Shown: in pieces, positions 38,448-47,377 of the stretch
Layout: each line of letters opens with the position of its first letter
Numbering within the stretch: position 1 is the stretch's first letter
Assembly: GCF_017873565.1 (NCBI RefSeq)
Contig: NZ_JAGGKH010000019.1
Coordinates: 1 to 64,000, forward strand
DNA from: Lederbergia galactosidilytica
GTDB taxonomy: Bacteria > Bacillota > Bacilli > Bacillales > Bacillaceae_C
DNA: 64,000 bases
Direction: 5' to 3'
Notes under the pieces: model-generated
The model's input: the letters and a program-made list of their open reading frames with translations, nothing else
Databases searched by the model: none
Told to the model about the DNA's origin: nothing
Position numbers and translations under genes: made by a program

Positions 38448-40715
38448 TTGACTACAATTATTTCAAAGCAAGAAACACATCCTACCCACTTCAGCCAGGA
38501 GCGAATCCAGGCTTATATTCAAAAAGTAACTTCTATTCAATCCCAGGAATATATAGAGAAAGTCATCCGAGCAATTGAATCAAAAGTACAAATCAACACG
38601 GACGAAATTACCACAATTTTAATTAATACGGCATTAGAAAATGTTGATGAAGTTAATACCCAGTGGAGTTTTGAAGCGGCAAAACTTTATTTACACAAAC
38701 TTTATAGACAAGCGAGCTTAAATCGCGGATATAATCAGGAACAAAAATACGGTGATTTCTATTCATTAATAAGACAATTAAGCGACAAAGGGATTTATTC
38801 GCCGCAAATTCTAGAAAAATATGAAAAAGCGGAAATTGAACGTATTTCCAATTTAATGGACCCTGAAAAAGATTTCTTATTTGATTATATTGGTCTCCAT
38901 ACTTTGGCCACGAGATATTTAGCAACAGATCATCAAAAAAATACATACGAGCTACCACAAGAACGTTGGTTAGTGATTTCCATGCATCTAATGCAAGATG
39001 AGCCAAAGGAAAAACGATTTGGATTAATTGCTGAAGCATATTGGGCTTTATCTAATCTTTATATGACTGTCGCAACCCCAACATTAGCAAATGCTGGACT
39101 TGCTCATGGACAGTTATCTAGCTGCTTTATTGATACAGTCGAAGACTCCCTTATTGGGATATACAATAGTAATACTGATGTTGCCCGACTTTCTAAGGAT
39201 GGCGGTGGCATCGGAGTATATATGGGAAAAGTTAGAAGTCGTGGTTCATCTATAAAAGGCTTTAAAGGCGCATCTTCGGGTGTGCTCCCATGGATAAAAC
39301 AATTAAACAATACGGCGGTTAGTGTGGACCAACTTGGCCGTAGAAAAGGGGCTATTGCCGTCTATCTTGATGTATGGCATGCTGATATTTTGTCATTTTT
39401 AGATTTAAAATTGAATAATGGTGATGAAAGGCAACGAGCACATGATATTTTCACTGGAGTAAATCTACCTGATCTGTTTATGGAGAAAGTAGAAAATCGT
39501 GAAGATTGGTTCTTATTTGATCCTCATGAAGTGAGAAATGTATTAGGTTTTTCTCTAGAGGATTATTATGATGAACAAAGAGGAAATGGTAGTTTTAGAG
39601 AAAAATATGAAGAGTGTGTTCAACATCCGGAGTTAAAGAAAACAAAAATTCCTGCCATTCAAATTATGGTACGTATTATGAAATCACAACTTGAAACAGG
39701 TACACCTTTTATGTTTTATCGTGATGAAGTAAACCGAAAAAATCCAAATAAACATGCTGGGATGGTTTACTCAAGTAATCTTTGTACAGAAATTATGCAA
39801 AACATGTCCCCTACTCTGCAAACAGAAGAAATTGTAGAAGATGGAACAATTATTACGTACAAAAAACCAGGAGATTTTGTCGTTTGTAATCTCTCATCTA
39901 TTAATCTTGGGAAAACTGTTCAGCTTGATGGGGAACAAGAAATCTTAGAACGGCTCATTCCTATTCAAGTGCGGATGTTAGATAATGTCATTGATCTTAA
40001 TACAATTGATGTCAAGCAAGCGATGATCACCAATAAAAAATATCGCGCAATTGGATTAGGTACCTTCGGATGGCATCATATCCTAGCTCTTAAAAATTTG
40101 AAATGGGAATCTAAAGAGGCTGTTGAATTCGCTGATCAATTATATGAACGTATTTCGAAGCTGACCATCAAAGCAAGCATTGATTTGGCAAAAGAAAAAG
40201 GAGCTTATCCACTGTTTGCTGGGAGTGACTGGCAAACTGGACAGTATTTTACACAACGCGGATATGAAAATGACGAAGAATGGAAATCCATTATGGAGGA
40301 TGCTGCAAACTTCGGCTTAAGGAATGGGTATTTAATGGCTGTTGCTCCAAACTCTAGCACTTCCGTTATTGCAGGTTCAACAGCTAGTATCGATCCAATT
40401 TTCAAACCTTTTTATTATGAAGAAAAGAAGGACTATAAACTGCCATTCGTTGCACCAGACTTGAATCATCACACATACGATGTGTATAGACGTTCTGCTT
40501 ATATTGTGGATCAACGTTGGTCTGTGCAACAAAACGCCGCTAGGCAACGCCATATTGATCAATCTATCTCTTTTAACTTCTATGTACCAAATAATATTAA
40601 GGCAAAAGTGTTGCTTGATTTACATTTACAAGCTTGGGATTCGGGATTGAAAACGACTTATTATGTTCGATCAACCGCTTCAGATATCGAGGAGTGTGAA
40701 TGGTGCGAATCTTAA
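38448..40715 (+). CDS. nrdE: class I ribonucleotide reductase, alpha (large) subunit
   Basis: Reduces ribonucleoside diphosphates to deoxyribonucleotides. 755 residues, longer than the about 700 of B. subtilis NrdE because of an extended helical N-terminus. Redox and radical cysteines are at SSC226FID, NLC446TEI and VC480NLSS; the C-terminal CEWC (750-753) is the swinging thiol pair reduced by thioredoxin or NrdH. Start is TTG 38448 with GAAAGGTG upstream. First gene after the B12 riboswitch; its end overlaps the flavodoxin gene by 16 bases. NrdA- versus NrdE-type cannot be settled by eye. Confidence 0.93.
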   Translation: MTTIISKQETHPTHFSQERIQAYIQKVTSIQSQEYIEKVIRAIESKVQINTDEITTILINTALENVDEVNTQWSFEAAKLYLHKLYRQASLNRGYNQEQKYGDFYSLIRQLSDKGIYSPQILEKYEKAEIERISNLMDPEKDFLFDYIGLHTLATRYLATDHQKNTYELPQERWLVISMHLMQDEPKEKRFGLIAEAYWALSNLYMTVATPTLANAGLAHGQLSSCFIDTVEDSLIGIYNSNTDVARLSKDGGGIGVYMGKVRSRGSSIKGFKGASSGVLPWIKQLNNTAVSVDQLGRRKGAIAVYLDVWHADILSFLDLKLNNGDERQRAHDIFTGVNLPDLFMEKVENREDWFLFDPHEVRNVLGFSLEDYYDEQRGNGSFREKYEECVQHPELKKTKIPAIQIMVRIMKSQLETGTPFMFYRDEVNRKNPNKHAGMVYSSNLCTEIMQNMSPTLQTEEIVEDGTIITYKKPGDFVVCNLSSINLGKTVQLDGEQEILERLIPIQVRMLDNVIDLNTIDVKQAMITNKKYRAIGLGTFGWHHILALKNLKWESKEAVEFADQLYERISKLTIKASIDLAKEKGAYPLFAGSDWQTGQYFTQRGYENDEEWKSIMEDAANFGLRNGYLMAVAPNSSTSVIAGSTASIDPIFKPFYYEEKKDYKLPFVAPDLNHHTYDVYRRSAYIVDQRWSVQQNAARQRHIDQSISFNFYVPNNIKAKVLLDLHLQAWDSGLKTTYYVRSTASDIEECEWCES

Positions 40716-41143
40716 TTTGCTATGCCAGTTATAGTGGCAATACAAAGGAAGTCGCCGAATTAATTAATCAAAGATTGCAACAAGAAAATTTCTGCACTGA
40801 TCTCTATTGGATCGGTGCAGGAAAAATCCCCGATCCTTCTCACTATGACGTTTTCATGATTGGCAGTTTTACATGGGATAAAGGGGCGACACCTGATGAA
40901 GTGAAGGATTTTGTATACGAAATCGGTTATAAACCTCCTAATGTTTTTGTATTTGGAACAGGTGATACCCAATTTGGGGGAGATGATTTATTTTGTCATG
41001 CTGCTAAAAAGCTGGCAAAATTCTATCACTCTCCCTATCCCCCATTAAAAATAGAACAAAGTCCAAGAGGATCACAGGAAGAAAAAGTCATCCAATGGAC
41101 GGAAGGAGTTATAGAACATTGTCCACAGTGCTTAGTAAAGTAA
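40700..41143 (+). CDS. flavodoxin in the ribonucleotide reductase operon (NrdI-like role)
   Basis: 147 residues with a classic flavodoxin FMN phosphate loop, YASYSGNTKEVAE, near the N-terminus, an FTWDKG loop near 55 and FGTGDTQFGG near 90. It is a flavodoxin-type sequence rather than the usual NrdI of B. subtilis (YmaA). Being lodged between alpha and beta and overlapping both genes, it probably supplies oxidant or electrons to build or repair the beta-subunit metal-tyrosyl cofactor, as NrdI does; that is inference. ATG 40700 has GAGGAG upstream. Confidence 0.8.
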   Translation: MVRILICYASYSGNTKEVAELINQRLQQENFCTDLYWIGAGKIPDPSHYDVFMIGSFTWDKGATPDEVKDFVYEIGYKPPNVFVFGTGDTQFGGDDLFCHAAKKLAKFYHSPYPPLKIEQSPRGSQEEKVIQWTEGVIEHCPQCLVK

Positions 41144-42159
41144 ATATATTAGATCCGATGAATCCAAACCGCTCTACCGCCCTTTTCGGTGGAAAAGCAA
41201 GTGGGATTTTAAATTGGAATGATTTAAAGTATCCTCATTTTTATAAACATCGCGAGCAAATTCGCGCCCTATTTTGGCGTGCAAGTGAAGTCGATATGAC
41301 TCACGATATTAAGCAGTTTCCGAATTTAACAGCTTCCGAACAAACTGCTTTCCTGAAAATTATTGGCTTATTAGCTACTTTGGATGGTCCACAAACTGAT
41401 ATGGCAGCTAGAATCTCACAATATTCAACAGATCCATCTGTTAAATCTGTGATGGCAACAATTGCTGATCAGGAAAGTGAGCATAATCATAGCTATGCCT
41501 ATGTTCTTTCCTCTGTAACTACTTTGGATAAACAAATTGAATCCTTTGAGACTGGGCGCACGGATGAAGTGTTATTAGAGCGAAATAGCCGCATTATGGA
41601 AATCTATAATGAATTCGCCCAAAATCCTACTATATTAAATGTTTTAAAGGCAATGGTTTATACCACTTTATTAGAGGGATTATTCTTTTATTCAGGTTTT
41701 GCTTTTTTCTATAATTTAGCTAGGGACCAAAAAATGGTCGGCACTTCGACGATGATTAGCTATATAAACCGAGATGAACTACAGCACGGAAGGTTTATTA
41801 GTGAACTTTTCCGGGCGACTTTAGCAGAGCATCCTGAATACAACACAAGCGAATTTACAGATTGGGTTTATGACCAATTCCGGCATTCAGTAGAACAAGA
41901 AACAAAATGGAGCCATTATATTCTTGCAAATATTGATGGTATTGATTTATTAGAAATGGAAGGCTATATCAAGTACCGTGCCAATAAAATGCTACGTTTA
42001 TTAGGTTTAAGTGAAATTTACCAAGATCATACGGAGAACCCAATGAAATGGATCCGCGCGTACGTGGATAATTTTGATGATACTAAAACAGATTTCTTTG
42101 AACAAAAATCAAGACAATACACTAAAACCAGTGATCTGAATGGATTTGACGAATTATAA
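41119..42159 (+). CDS. nrdF: class I ribonucleotide reductase, beta (radical) subunit
   Basis: 346 residues. Carries the dimetal site and radical: Asp in LATLDGP, E-S-E-H-N-H-S-Y (Glu, His and the radical Tyr four residues after that His), Glu in LLEGLFFYSGF, and E-L-Q-H in NRDELQHGRF. All ligands are present, so it is not a ligand-less class Ie type. I start at TTG 41119 with GGAAGGAG 10 bases upstream, inside the flavodoxin gene; ATG 41158 is the alternative but lacks a site. Last gene of the operon. Confidence 0.92.
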   Translation: MSTVLSKVNILDPMNPNRSTALFGGKASGILNWNDLKYPHFYKHREQIRALFWRASEVDMTHDIKQFPNLTASEQTAFLKIIGLLATLDGPQTDMAARISQYSTDPSVKSVMATIADQESEHNHSYAYVLSSVTTLDKQIESFETGRTDEVLLERNSRIMEIYNEFAQNPTILNVLKAMVYTTLLEGLFFYSGFAFFYNLARDQKMVGTSTMISYINRDELQHGRFISELFRATLAEHPEYNTSEFTDWVYDQFRHSVEQETKWSHYILANIDGIDLLEMEGYIKYRANKMLRLLGLSEIYQDHTENPMKWIRAYVDNFDDTKTDFFEQKSRQYTKTSDLNGFDEL

Positions 42160-42226
42160 GGACAAGAAATATAGACAGTAGTAAGAATACAAATCGCTTC
42201 AATAACGGTTATCTAAAAGATTTCAT

Positions 42227-42260
42227 AAAAAAACCTAACTCATGATGAGTTAGGTTTTTC
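42227..42260. terminator. bidirectional terminator nrdF / cspD
   Basis: AAAAACCTAACTCA pairs with TGAGTTAGGTTTTT around a short loop; A and T runs on the two sides serve both convergent genes. Confidence 0.9.
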
Positions 42261-42263
42261 GTA

Positions 42264-42464
42264 TTATAGTTTTACAACGTTTTCTGCTTGTGGGCCACGT
42301 TGACCTTCAACGATATCAAATTCAACTTGTTGACCTTCGTCAAGTGTCTTGAAGCCTTCTTCACTGATTGCACTATAATGAACGAATACATCATTTCCGC
42401 CTTCAACTTCGATGAAGCCAAAGCCTTTTTCACTGTTAAACCATTTTACTGTACCTGTTGCCAT
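42264..42464 (-). CDS. cspD: cold-shock protein (CspD/CspB-like)
   Basis: 66 residues: a single OB-fold cold-shock domain with RNP1 KGFGFIEV (residues 13-20) and RNP2 VFVHYSAI (26-33). It binds single-stranded RNA/DNA and melts mRNA structure. The sequence is closest in style to CspD of Bacillus. TTGGAGG lies about 9 bases before the ATG. The leader is about 100 bases, as usual for csp genes. Confidence 0.93.
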   Translation of the reverse strand: MATGTVKWFNSEKGFGFIEVEGGNDVFVHYSAISEEGFKTLDEGQQVEFDIVEGQRGPQAENVVKL

Positions 42465-42596
42465 TCGTATAAAACCTCCAAAAAATTTTTAATATGTTCT
42501 TCATATTTACCATGTAAATAAAAAATCACATATTATAATCAATACCCACTTTTAGGAGCAGATATTCATTATAACATGTGAATTTTAACTCCAAAA
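42465..42596 (-). promoter_or_regulatory. cspD promoter and 5' leader
   Basis: Minus-strand TATAAT (42568-42573), with a weak TTTTGG 17 bases upstream, predicts a start near 42561 and an untranslated leader of about 95 bases. Long AU-rich leaders commonly mediate cold induction of csp genes. Confidence 0.5.
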
Positions 42597-42774
42597 TAAA
42601 GATTGTAGCTGGTATCTGCTATAAAGGATTAATTAGAAATATTAAACTTTAATCAGCTTATGCTAAGCACTTTCATCATACATGAGAAATATGGAAAAAG
42701 CAAGAAATTGACGAAAAACTTTTTCGTCTTTTTTCGCCAAAATTCTTGGTATTCCATGGGTTCATGCATATATA

Positions 42775-43602
42775 TTATTTAGATTCTGCTATTTTTTTTG
42801 TAGTCTTTTTTCGTTTTGTTGTTTTCTTTTCAGGCTTTGATTTGTCAATAGACGCTTGTAATGCTGCCATCAGATCTGTAATATTTTCTGTTGGCTTTTC
42901 TGTTTTCGCTGTGACTGTTTTTTCCCCTTTTTGCTTTGATTGAATAAGCTCCATTACTCGGTTTCTGTATTCATCTTCGTATTTTTCTGGTTCAAATAGG
43001 GTCGTTAATTGATCAATTAATAAAACGGCTGTATCAATTTCCTTTTTAGACACCCCATCCTCATTCGGTACATTAGGGACCTCAGCAACATTCCTAACTT
43101 CATCAGGATAATGAATTGTTTCCATAAGTAATGTTTTTTCGTATACTCGGATAACAGCTAATTGCTCTTTTGAGCGAATGATTATTTTAGCAAGACCCGC
43201 TTTACCAGTTTCCATTAGAGCTTTACGTAAAAGCCCATAAGCTTTAGCCCCACCGTCTGGTGACATATAGTAGCTGCGATTAAAATAAATGGGGTCAATT
43301 TCATTTAATTGAATAAAATCAATAATCTCTACAGCCTTTTCCCCTTTTTCCCCTTCTAAAGCTTTTAATTCATCTTGTTCTATTACTACGTACTTTCCTT
43401 TTGTTAATTCATACCCTTTTACAATATCATCAACTTTTACCTCTTCTTCACATACAGGACAAATTTTTTCATATTTAATAGGAGTGTTACATTTGTTATG
43501 AAGGGAACGAAACTTAATATCTTTATCCTCCGTCGCTGCATGTAATTTAATTGGAATGTTTACAAGGCCAAAACTTATGCTTCCTTTCCACATTGTATGC
43601 AT
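42775..43602 (-). CDS. ku: DNA end-binding protein Ku
   Basis: 275 residues with the bacterial Ku core: MHTMWKGSISFGLVNIPIKL at the start, a CNTPIKYEKICPVCEEEV block, and a lysine-rich C-terminal tail that contacts DNA and LigD. It binds double-strand ends for non-homologous end joining, especially in spores and stationary phase. The start at 43602 has GAAGAAGG upstream and the family's usual first residues; the longer open frame is not needed. Divergent from ligD, 129 bases apart (B. subtilis ykoV/ykoU equivalents). Confidence 0.95.
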   Translation of the reverse strand: MHTMWKGSISFGLVNIPIKLHAATEDKDIKFRSLHNKCNTPIKYEKICPVCEEEVKVDDIVKGYELTKGKYVVIEQDELKALEGEKGEKAVEIIDFIQLNEIDPIYFNRSYYMSPDGGAKAYGLLRKALMETGKAGLAKIIIRSKEQLAVIRVYEKTLLMETIHYPDEVRNVAEVPNVPNEDGVSKKEIDTAVLLIDQLTTLFEPEKYEDEYRNRVMELIQSKQKGEKTVTAKTEKPTENITDLMAALQASIDKSKPEKKTTKRKKTTKKIAESK

Positions 43603-43731
43603 TCTAACACCTTCTTCTTGGCTTTTTCTATTAGGATTTACAAAAAAAGAAATTTCATCCACTGTAAGAATTGAGAAAAATCTATATAAAATTGGGTATG
43701 CTAATTTCAACAATAAATTAAAGGTGATCTT

Positions 43732-45579
43732 ATGTTAAAGCCAATGCTCCCTACCTTAGTTTTTGATCCACCCACGCAAGGTAAATGGTTATATGAAATA
43801 AAATATGATGGATTTCGTGGCATACTCGAATGGAAGGAAAACGAGTGCTTCATATGGAGCCGTAATGGAAAAAATTTATTACCTCAGTTTCCCGAGTTGG
43901 AGGAGTATCTAAAAGCGCTTCAAGAACAATTTCATCCATGGCTGCCATTAAAGATGGATGGTGAATTAGTCATTCTGGAGAATGACTATAAAGCCAACTT
44001 TTCACAAATCCAGATTCGCGGACGTCTAAAAGCAAAAAGCAAAATAAAGGAAGCCGCTCTTCAACGCTCTTGTCGCTTTTTAGTGTTTGATTTATTAGAG
44101 GTGGCCGGTCAATCAAACACTAAAATACCTTATGTCAGCAGAAAAGAACAACTATTCTCAATGCTAAAACAATTGGATTTACCTTTATCACCAACTTGTG
44201 GAACGGAAAAACTTATCCAATTCATTCCCAATGCGGAAGATTTTCACCTAGTTACAAAGAAAATGTATGATTATAATAGTGAAGGTATCGTAGCGAAACA
44301 AGATGCTGGTACCTGGGAGGAAGGTAAGAGAAGTAGACAATGGGTTAAAATCAAAAATTGGAAAACACTCTCATGTTTTATTACCGGATACGATGAGGAA
44401 AATCAATACTTTTACATAGCTGTATATAAAGATGAGCAAAGAATTATGCCTTTAGGTGGATTTGTTAATGGCCTAGATACCGAAACTAAGGATGCCCTTC
44501 GAAAAATTGTTATAAATAATTCTCATTCTAAAAAAGGGTCAATTTTTAGAATGGAGCCAGCTATTTGCATTGATCTTTATTATTTAGAGTGGAAAGGCGA
44601 GCAATTAAGAGAGCCTTTCTTCAACCAATTACGCTTGGATTTAACACCTGATCAATGTTCATTTAATTATTTTCTTATCAAAGATGCGGCTTTTCCCCAA
44701 GAAATTGATATCTCTCATCCAGAAAAACAGTTATGGGCAGGACATAATGTGACGAAAGTCGATTACTTACGCTACTTAAGAAAAATAGCTCCATATCTCT
44801 TACCGTTTTTAGAGAATCGATTATTAACAGTCATTCGAGCACCACATGGCGAATTCGGGGATTATTTTTATCAAAAAAACAAACCTGACAGTGCACCGGA
44901 TTTTGTTAAATCAATTCCATATGATGATAATCATATGATAGTTTGTGATACTTTGGAAACATTGATTTGGCTTGGAAATCAGCTAGCTATTGAGTATCAT
45001 ATCCCCTTTCAAACAGTTGATGATGACTATGTGAGCGAAATCGTAATTGATTTAGATCCACCATCTCAAGAACATTTTCAAATGGCTGTGGAAGCAGCGG
45101 CCATTATCAAAAAGATATTGGATTCATTTTCTCTAACCGGTTTTGTGAAATTTTCAGGTAATAAAGGTATGCAGGTGTATATCCCATTACCCGATTCCCG
45201 ATATACTTGGGAGGAAACACGAATATTTACGGAATTCTTAGCGAAATTTCTTGTTTCATATAATCCTGCTTTATTTACTATTGAGCGCTTGAAAAAAAAC
45301 AGACATGGAAGGCTTTACGTGGATTTTATCCAACATGCCGAAGGGAAGACAATCATTGCTCCATATTCTGTTCGTTTACCTTCTAAAGGACTTGTCGCTG
45401 CACCATTATATTGGCATGAAATTAATGAACAGTTAAATCCGAAAAAATTTACAATTGCAGAAGTAAATAAAAGGATCGAAACAATTGGGAACCCATTCGC
45501 CGCTTTCTTCTATACAAAAAAGCATCAACCTTTTGCGCAAGTTCTCAAGACAATTCAAAATGATTCGTTTAATTCGTAA
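43732..45579 (+). CDS. ligD: ATP-dependent DNA ligase LigD (ligase plus polymerase domains)
   Basis: 615 residues in the Bacillus order: N-terminal ligase with the AMP-accepting lysine in YEIKYDGFRG (Lys24) and EGIVAKQ / WVKIKNW motifs, then from about 320 the primase-type polymerase with VIDLDPPS metal aspartates near 435 and FSGNKGMQVYIPL. No phosphoesterase domain, as in B. subtilis YkoU. Works with Ku to fill and seal double-strand breaks. The gene ends 11 bases inside the convergent neighbour. Confidence 0.95.
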   Translation: MLKPMLPTLVFDPPTQGKWLYEIKYDGFRGILEWKENECFIWSRNGKNLLPQFPELEEYLKALQEQFHPWLPLKMDGELVILENDYKANFSQIQIRGRLKAKSKIKEAALQRSCRFLVFDLLEVAGQSNTKIPYVSRKEQLFSMLKQLDLPLSPTCGTEKLIQFIPNAEDFHLVTKKMYDYNSEGIVAKQDAGTWEEGKRSRQWVKIKNWKTLSCFITGYDEENQYFYIAVYKDEQRIMPLGGFVNGLDTETKDALRKIVINNSHSKKGSIFRMEPAICIDLYYLEWKGEQLREPFFNQLRLDLTPDQCSFNYFLIKDAAFPQEIDISHPEKQLWAGHNVTKVDYLRYLRKIAPYLLPFLENRLLTVIRAPHGEFGDYFYQKNKPDSAPDFVKSIPYDDNHMIVCDTLETLIWLGNQLAIEYHIPFQTVDDDYVSEIVIDLDPPSQEHFQMAVEAAAIIKKILDSFSLTGFVKFSGNKGMQVYIPLPDSRYTWEETRIFTEFLAKFLVSYNPALFTIERLKKNRHGRLYVDFIQHAEGKTIIAPYSVRLPSKGLVAAPLYWHEINEQLNPKKFTIAEVNKRIETIGNPFAAFFYTKKHQPFAQVLKTIQNDSFNS

Positions 45580-46264
45580 AATAAAGGAGTAAACAAAAAA
45601 TGCGCTCTTCTTCGTTTGTTTGCCGATCAAATTTTATAATCGGTGTACTTGCCGAGAAGATGCGCTGCATACTAATTGGCATTAATCCCCTAGAAACAGT
45701 CATGATTTTCATTCCATTCTTTTTAATAGAAAATGTATACGCTGACTTCACGATCCGATAATCATTTCCATCAGTGGTATGAAATTCGCGTTTGTCGCTT
45801 TTTAAAGCTTCAAAGGAAATTTCCTTTCTGATCTTTAATAGTTGTATACCAAAATCATTCACTTTGGCCATCCAATATGTATTTTTTCTATGATCTGTTA
45901 TAGTGAAAAGTGCTTTTTTCGCTTGCTTTCTTCCTTTTTTTATGGAGAAAACACAATAGCCACTCCCAGAGAACAATTTACCTTGATATGCGGTAACAGG
46001 CGATGGCTCTAGCATTAGCAGTACCTCCCCTTCATTGTGAAAAATGGAGGGATTAGGGAGACTATGACTTTTGTATACGAAATAAATATGACGAAAAATA
46101 AAATATATAAGCATGGTGAGTATTAAAATCCCTGCGGTATTTGTTGGAAAGAAATTTGTGATTTGCAGTGCTGGAAAAATGATGACCATAAAAACAATTA
46201 CACATAAAATGCTTTGATGAATATATAATCTTGACATCCCTGAGTAATAATCCTTTATATTCAT
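45569..46264 (-). CDS. two-TM protein with a possible tubby-like C-terminal domain
   Basis: 231 residues from ATG 46264 (AAAAGGTGA upstream). Two hydrophobic segments lie near 20-38 and 42-60, then a soluble region of about 150 residues, rich in short strands (SGYCVFSIKKG, YRIVKSAYTFSIKKNG) in a pattern like the tubby/LURP-like barrels annotated in some Bacillus membrane proteins. That fold call is tentative. Function unknown. It overlaps the end of ligD by 11 bases in convergent orientation. Confidence 0.6.
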   Translation of the reverse strand: MNIKDYYSGMSRLYIHQSILCVIVFMVIIFPALQITNFFPTNTAGILILTMLIYFIFRHIYFVYKSHSLPNPSIFHNEGEVLLMLEPSPVTAYQGKLFSGSGYCVFSIKKGRKQAKKALFTITDHRKNTYWMAKVNDFGIQLLKIRKEISFEALKSDKREFHTTDGNDYRIVKSAYTFSIKKNGMKIMTVSRGLMPISMQRIFSASTPIIKFDRQTNEEERIFCLLLYFTN

Positions 46265-46407
46265 ATGATTCACCTTTTTATATAATGTACAACTAATATA
46301 TGAAAAGATGGACAAGCTTATGACAAAAACGCTATAAGTATAGTTAATAAATCGGGGTCTTAACTTCCAGCTTTTTTCATAATTTGCTAATGAATATTTT
46401 TTACAAA

Positions 46408-46441
46408 TAAAACAGTCCTTGATAATATTTATCAAGGACTG
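46408..46441 (-). terminator. Rho-independent terminator
   Basis: AGTCCTTGATAA (46414-46425) pairs with TTATCAAGGACT (46429-46440), with TTTTATTTG after it on the minus strand. Ends the DUF4870 gene. Confidence 0.85.
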
Positions 46442-46456
46442 ATCAAAATCTCCCTA

Positions 46457-46807
46457 TTATTTAATAATACGGAAGATTAATGGCATACGATAAGCTTGAC
46501 CATCGTAAGCTTTGACAGCAGCAATAATGGTGAAAACAGTTGCCGCAATTCCGACGATAGGTAAAAGGATAAATCCGATTAAAACAATCATTAAAATGGA
46601 AGCGACGATCGCATATACTGCATAAGAGATGAAAAAGTTCATATATTCTTTTCCGTGATAATCAATAAAAGATGATTCATCTTTCTTGATTAACCAAATA
46701 ACTAAAGGACCGATAAATGCTGAAAAGAAACTAACGATGTAAATAACAGCGGCAAGTACTCTGTCATTATTATTGCTTTCCACTTTGTTTTCCATATTGG
46801 TTTCCAT
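46457..46807 (-). CDS. DUF4870 (Tic20-like) small membrane protein
   Basis: 116 residues with three hydrophobic segments (AAVIYIVSFFSAFIGPLVIW, the YMNFFISYAVYAIVASILM region, and FILLPIVGIAATVFTIIAAV), and the family mark FIDYHGKEYMNF between TM1 and TM2. The end AYDGQAYRMPLIFRII is also typical. Function unknown. ATG 46807 has GGAGG 9 bases upstream. Confidence 0.85.
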   Translation of the reverse strand: METNMENKVESNNNDRVLAAVIYIVSFFSAFIGPLVIWLIKKDESSFIDYHGKEYMNFFISYAVYAIVASILMIVLIGFILLPIVGIAATVFTIIAAVKAYDGQAYRMPLIFRIIK

Positions 46808-46822
46808 ATAAATACCCTCCAT

Positions 46823-47225
46823 TTCTTATTCCTTATCTAATCTACGTATTAACTATATTATAAGTTTCATATATTTTCACCCTTTCTATATAAAATATGA
46901 CTTTTGTCATTTTTCTGTAATCGAATATGATGGAACTTGTCTAAATTTATATCCATATTTGTTCCTAGATTGTATAAGGAATTAGATCGCAAAATTTAAT
47001 AAAATTATGAACTAAATGCGTATACTTGCTTATATTAATTTATAGAGAATAATAAGTAAAATGAATAATGAATAGGACAGGAATTTCTTAGCAGCTAAAA
47101 ATTTTAGTCACCCATTAAATTTTATCCATTTTCTCCAAAATAATTACTTTTTTGTTGTTTTTACTACTATGCAAATTAGATTTTTTTTTGTATGATGTCA
47201 TTAAAGATTTACTAATTTTATATCG
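46823..47225. other. AT-rich intergenic region
   Basis: About 400 bases, very AT-rich, with no gene. It should hold the DUF4870 promoter (minus) and the promoter of the structured leader (plus); a possible plus-strand pair is TTGTTG (47152-47157)-17-ATTAGA, which is weak. Confidence 0.3.
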
Positions 47226-47377
47226 CTCATAATTGAGGGAAGGCAAATGGTGCGCCACCAGTAATTGACTGGTTCTAGTGGGTTCGATTCCCACCCCGAA
47301 ATTTTTTATGCAACTTTAAAAAATTTCGTGGGGCAGAATCGTATCCATAGGACTGCCCCAACTAGGAGGGGTTCATT
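47226..47377 (+). ncRNA. structured leader RNA of unknown class before the GNAT gene
   Basis: A chain of hairpins fills the leader: CTCA/TGAG (47226-47237), CCAGT/ACTGG near 47258-47272, and GTGGG-TTCGATT-CCCAC (47278-47294), which is exactly a tRNA T-arm (5-bp stem, 7-base loop with TTCRA). Then CGAAATTTTTT (47297-47307) pairs with AAAAAATTTCG (47318-47328), and GGGGCAG (47330-47336) pairs with CTGCCCC (47353-47359). The last C run can instead pair with the ribosome site GGAGGGG (47365-47371). No 7-bp acceptor stem can be formed, so it is not a complete tRNA. Confidence 0.55.

Noticed and set aside
47278-47301. Possible tRNA gene 3' half
   Set aside because: The T-arm is perfect, but there is no acceptor, D or anticodon arm in register, and no CCA-like end.
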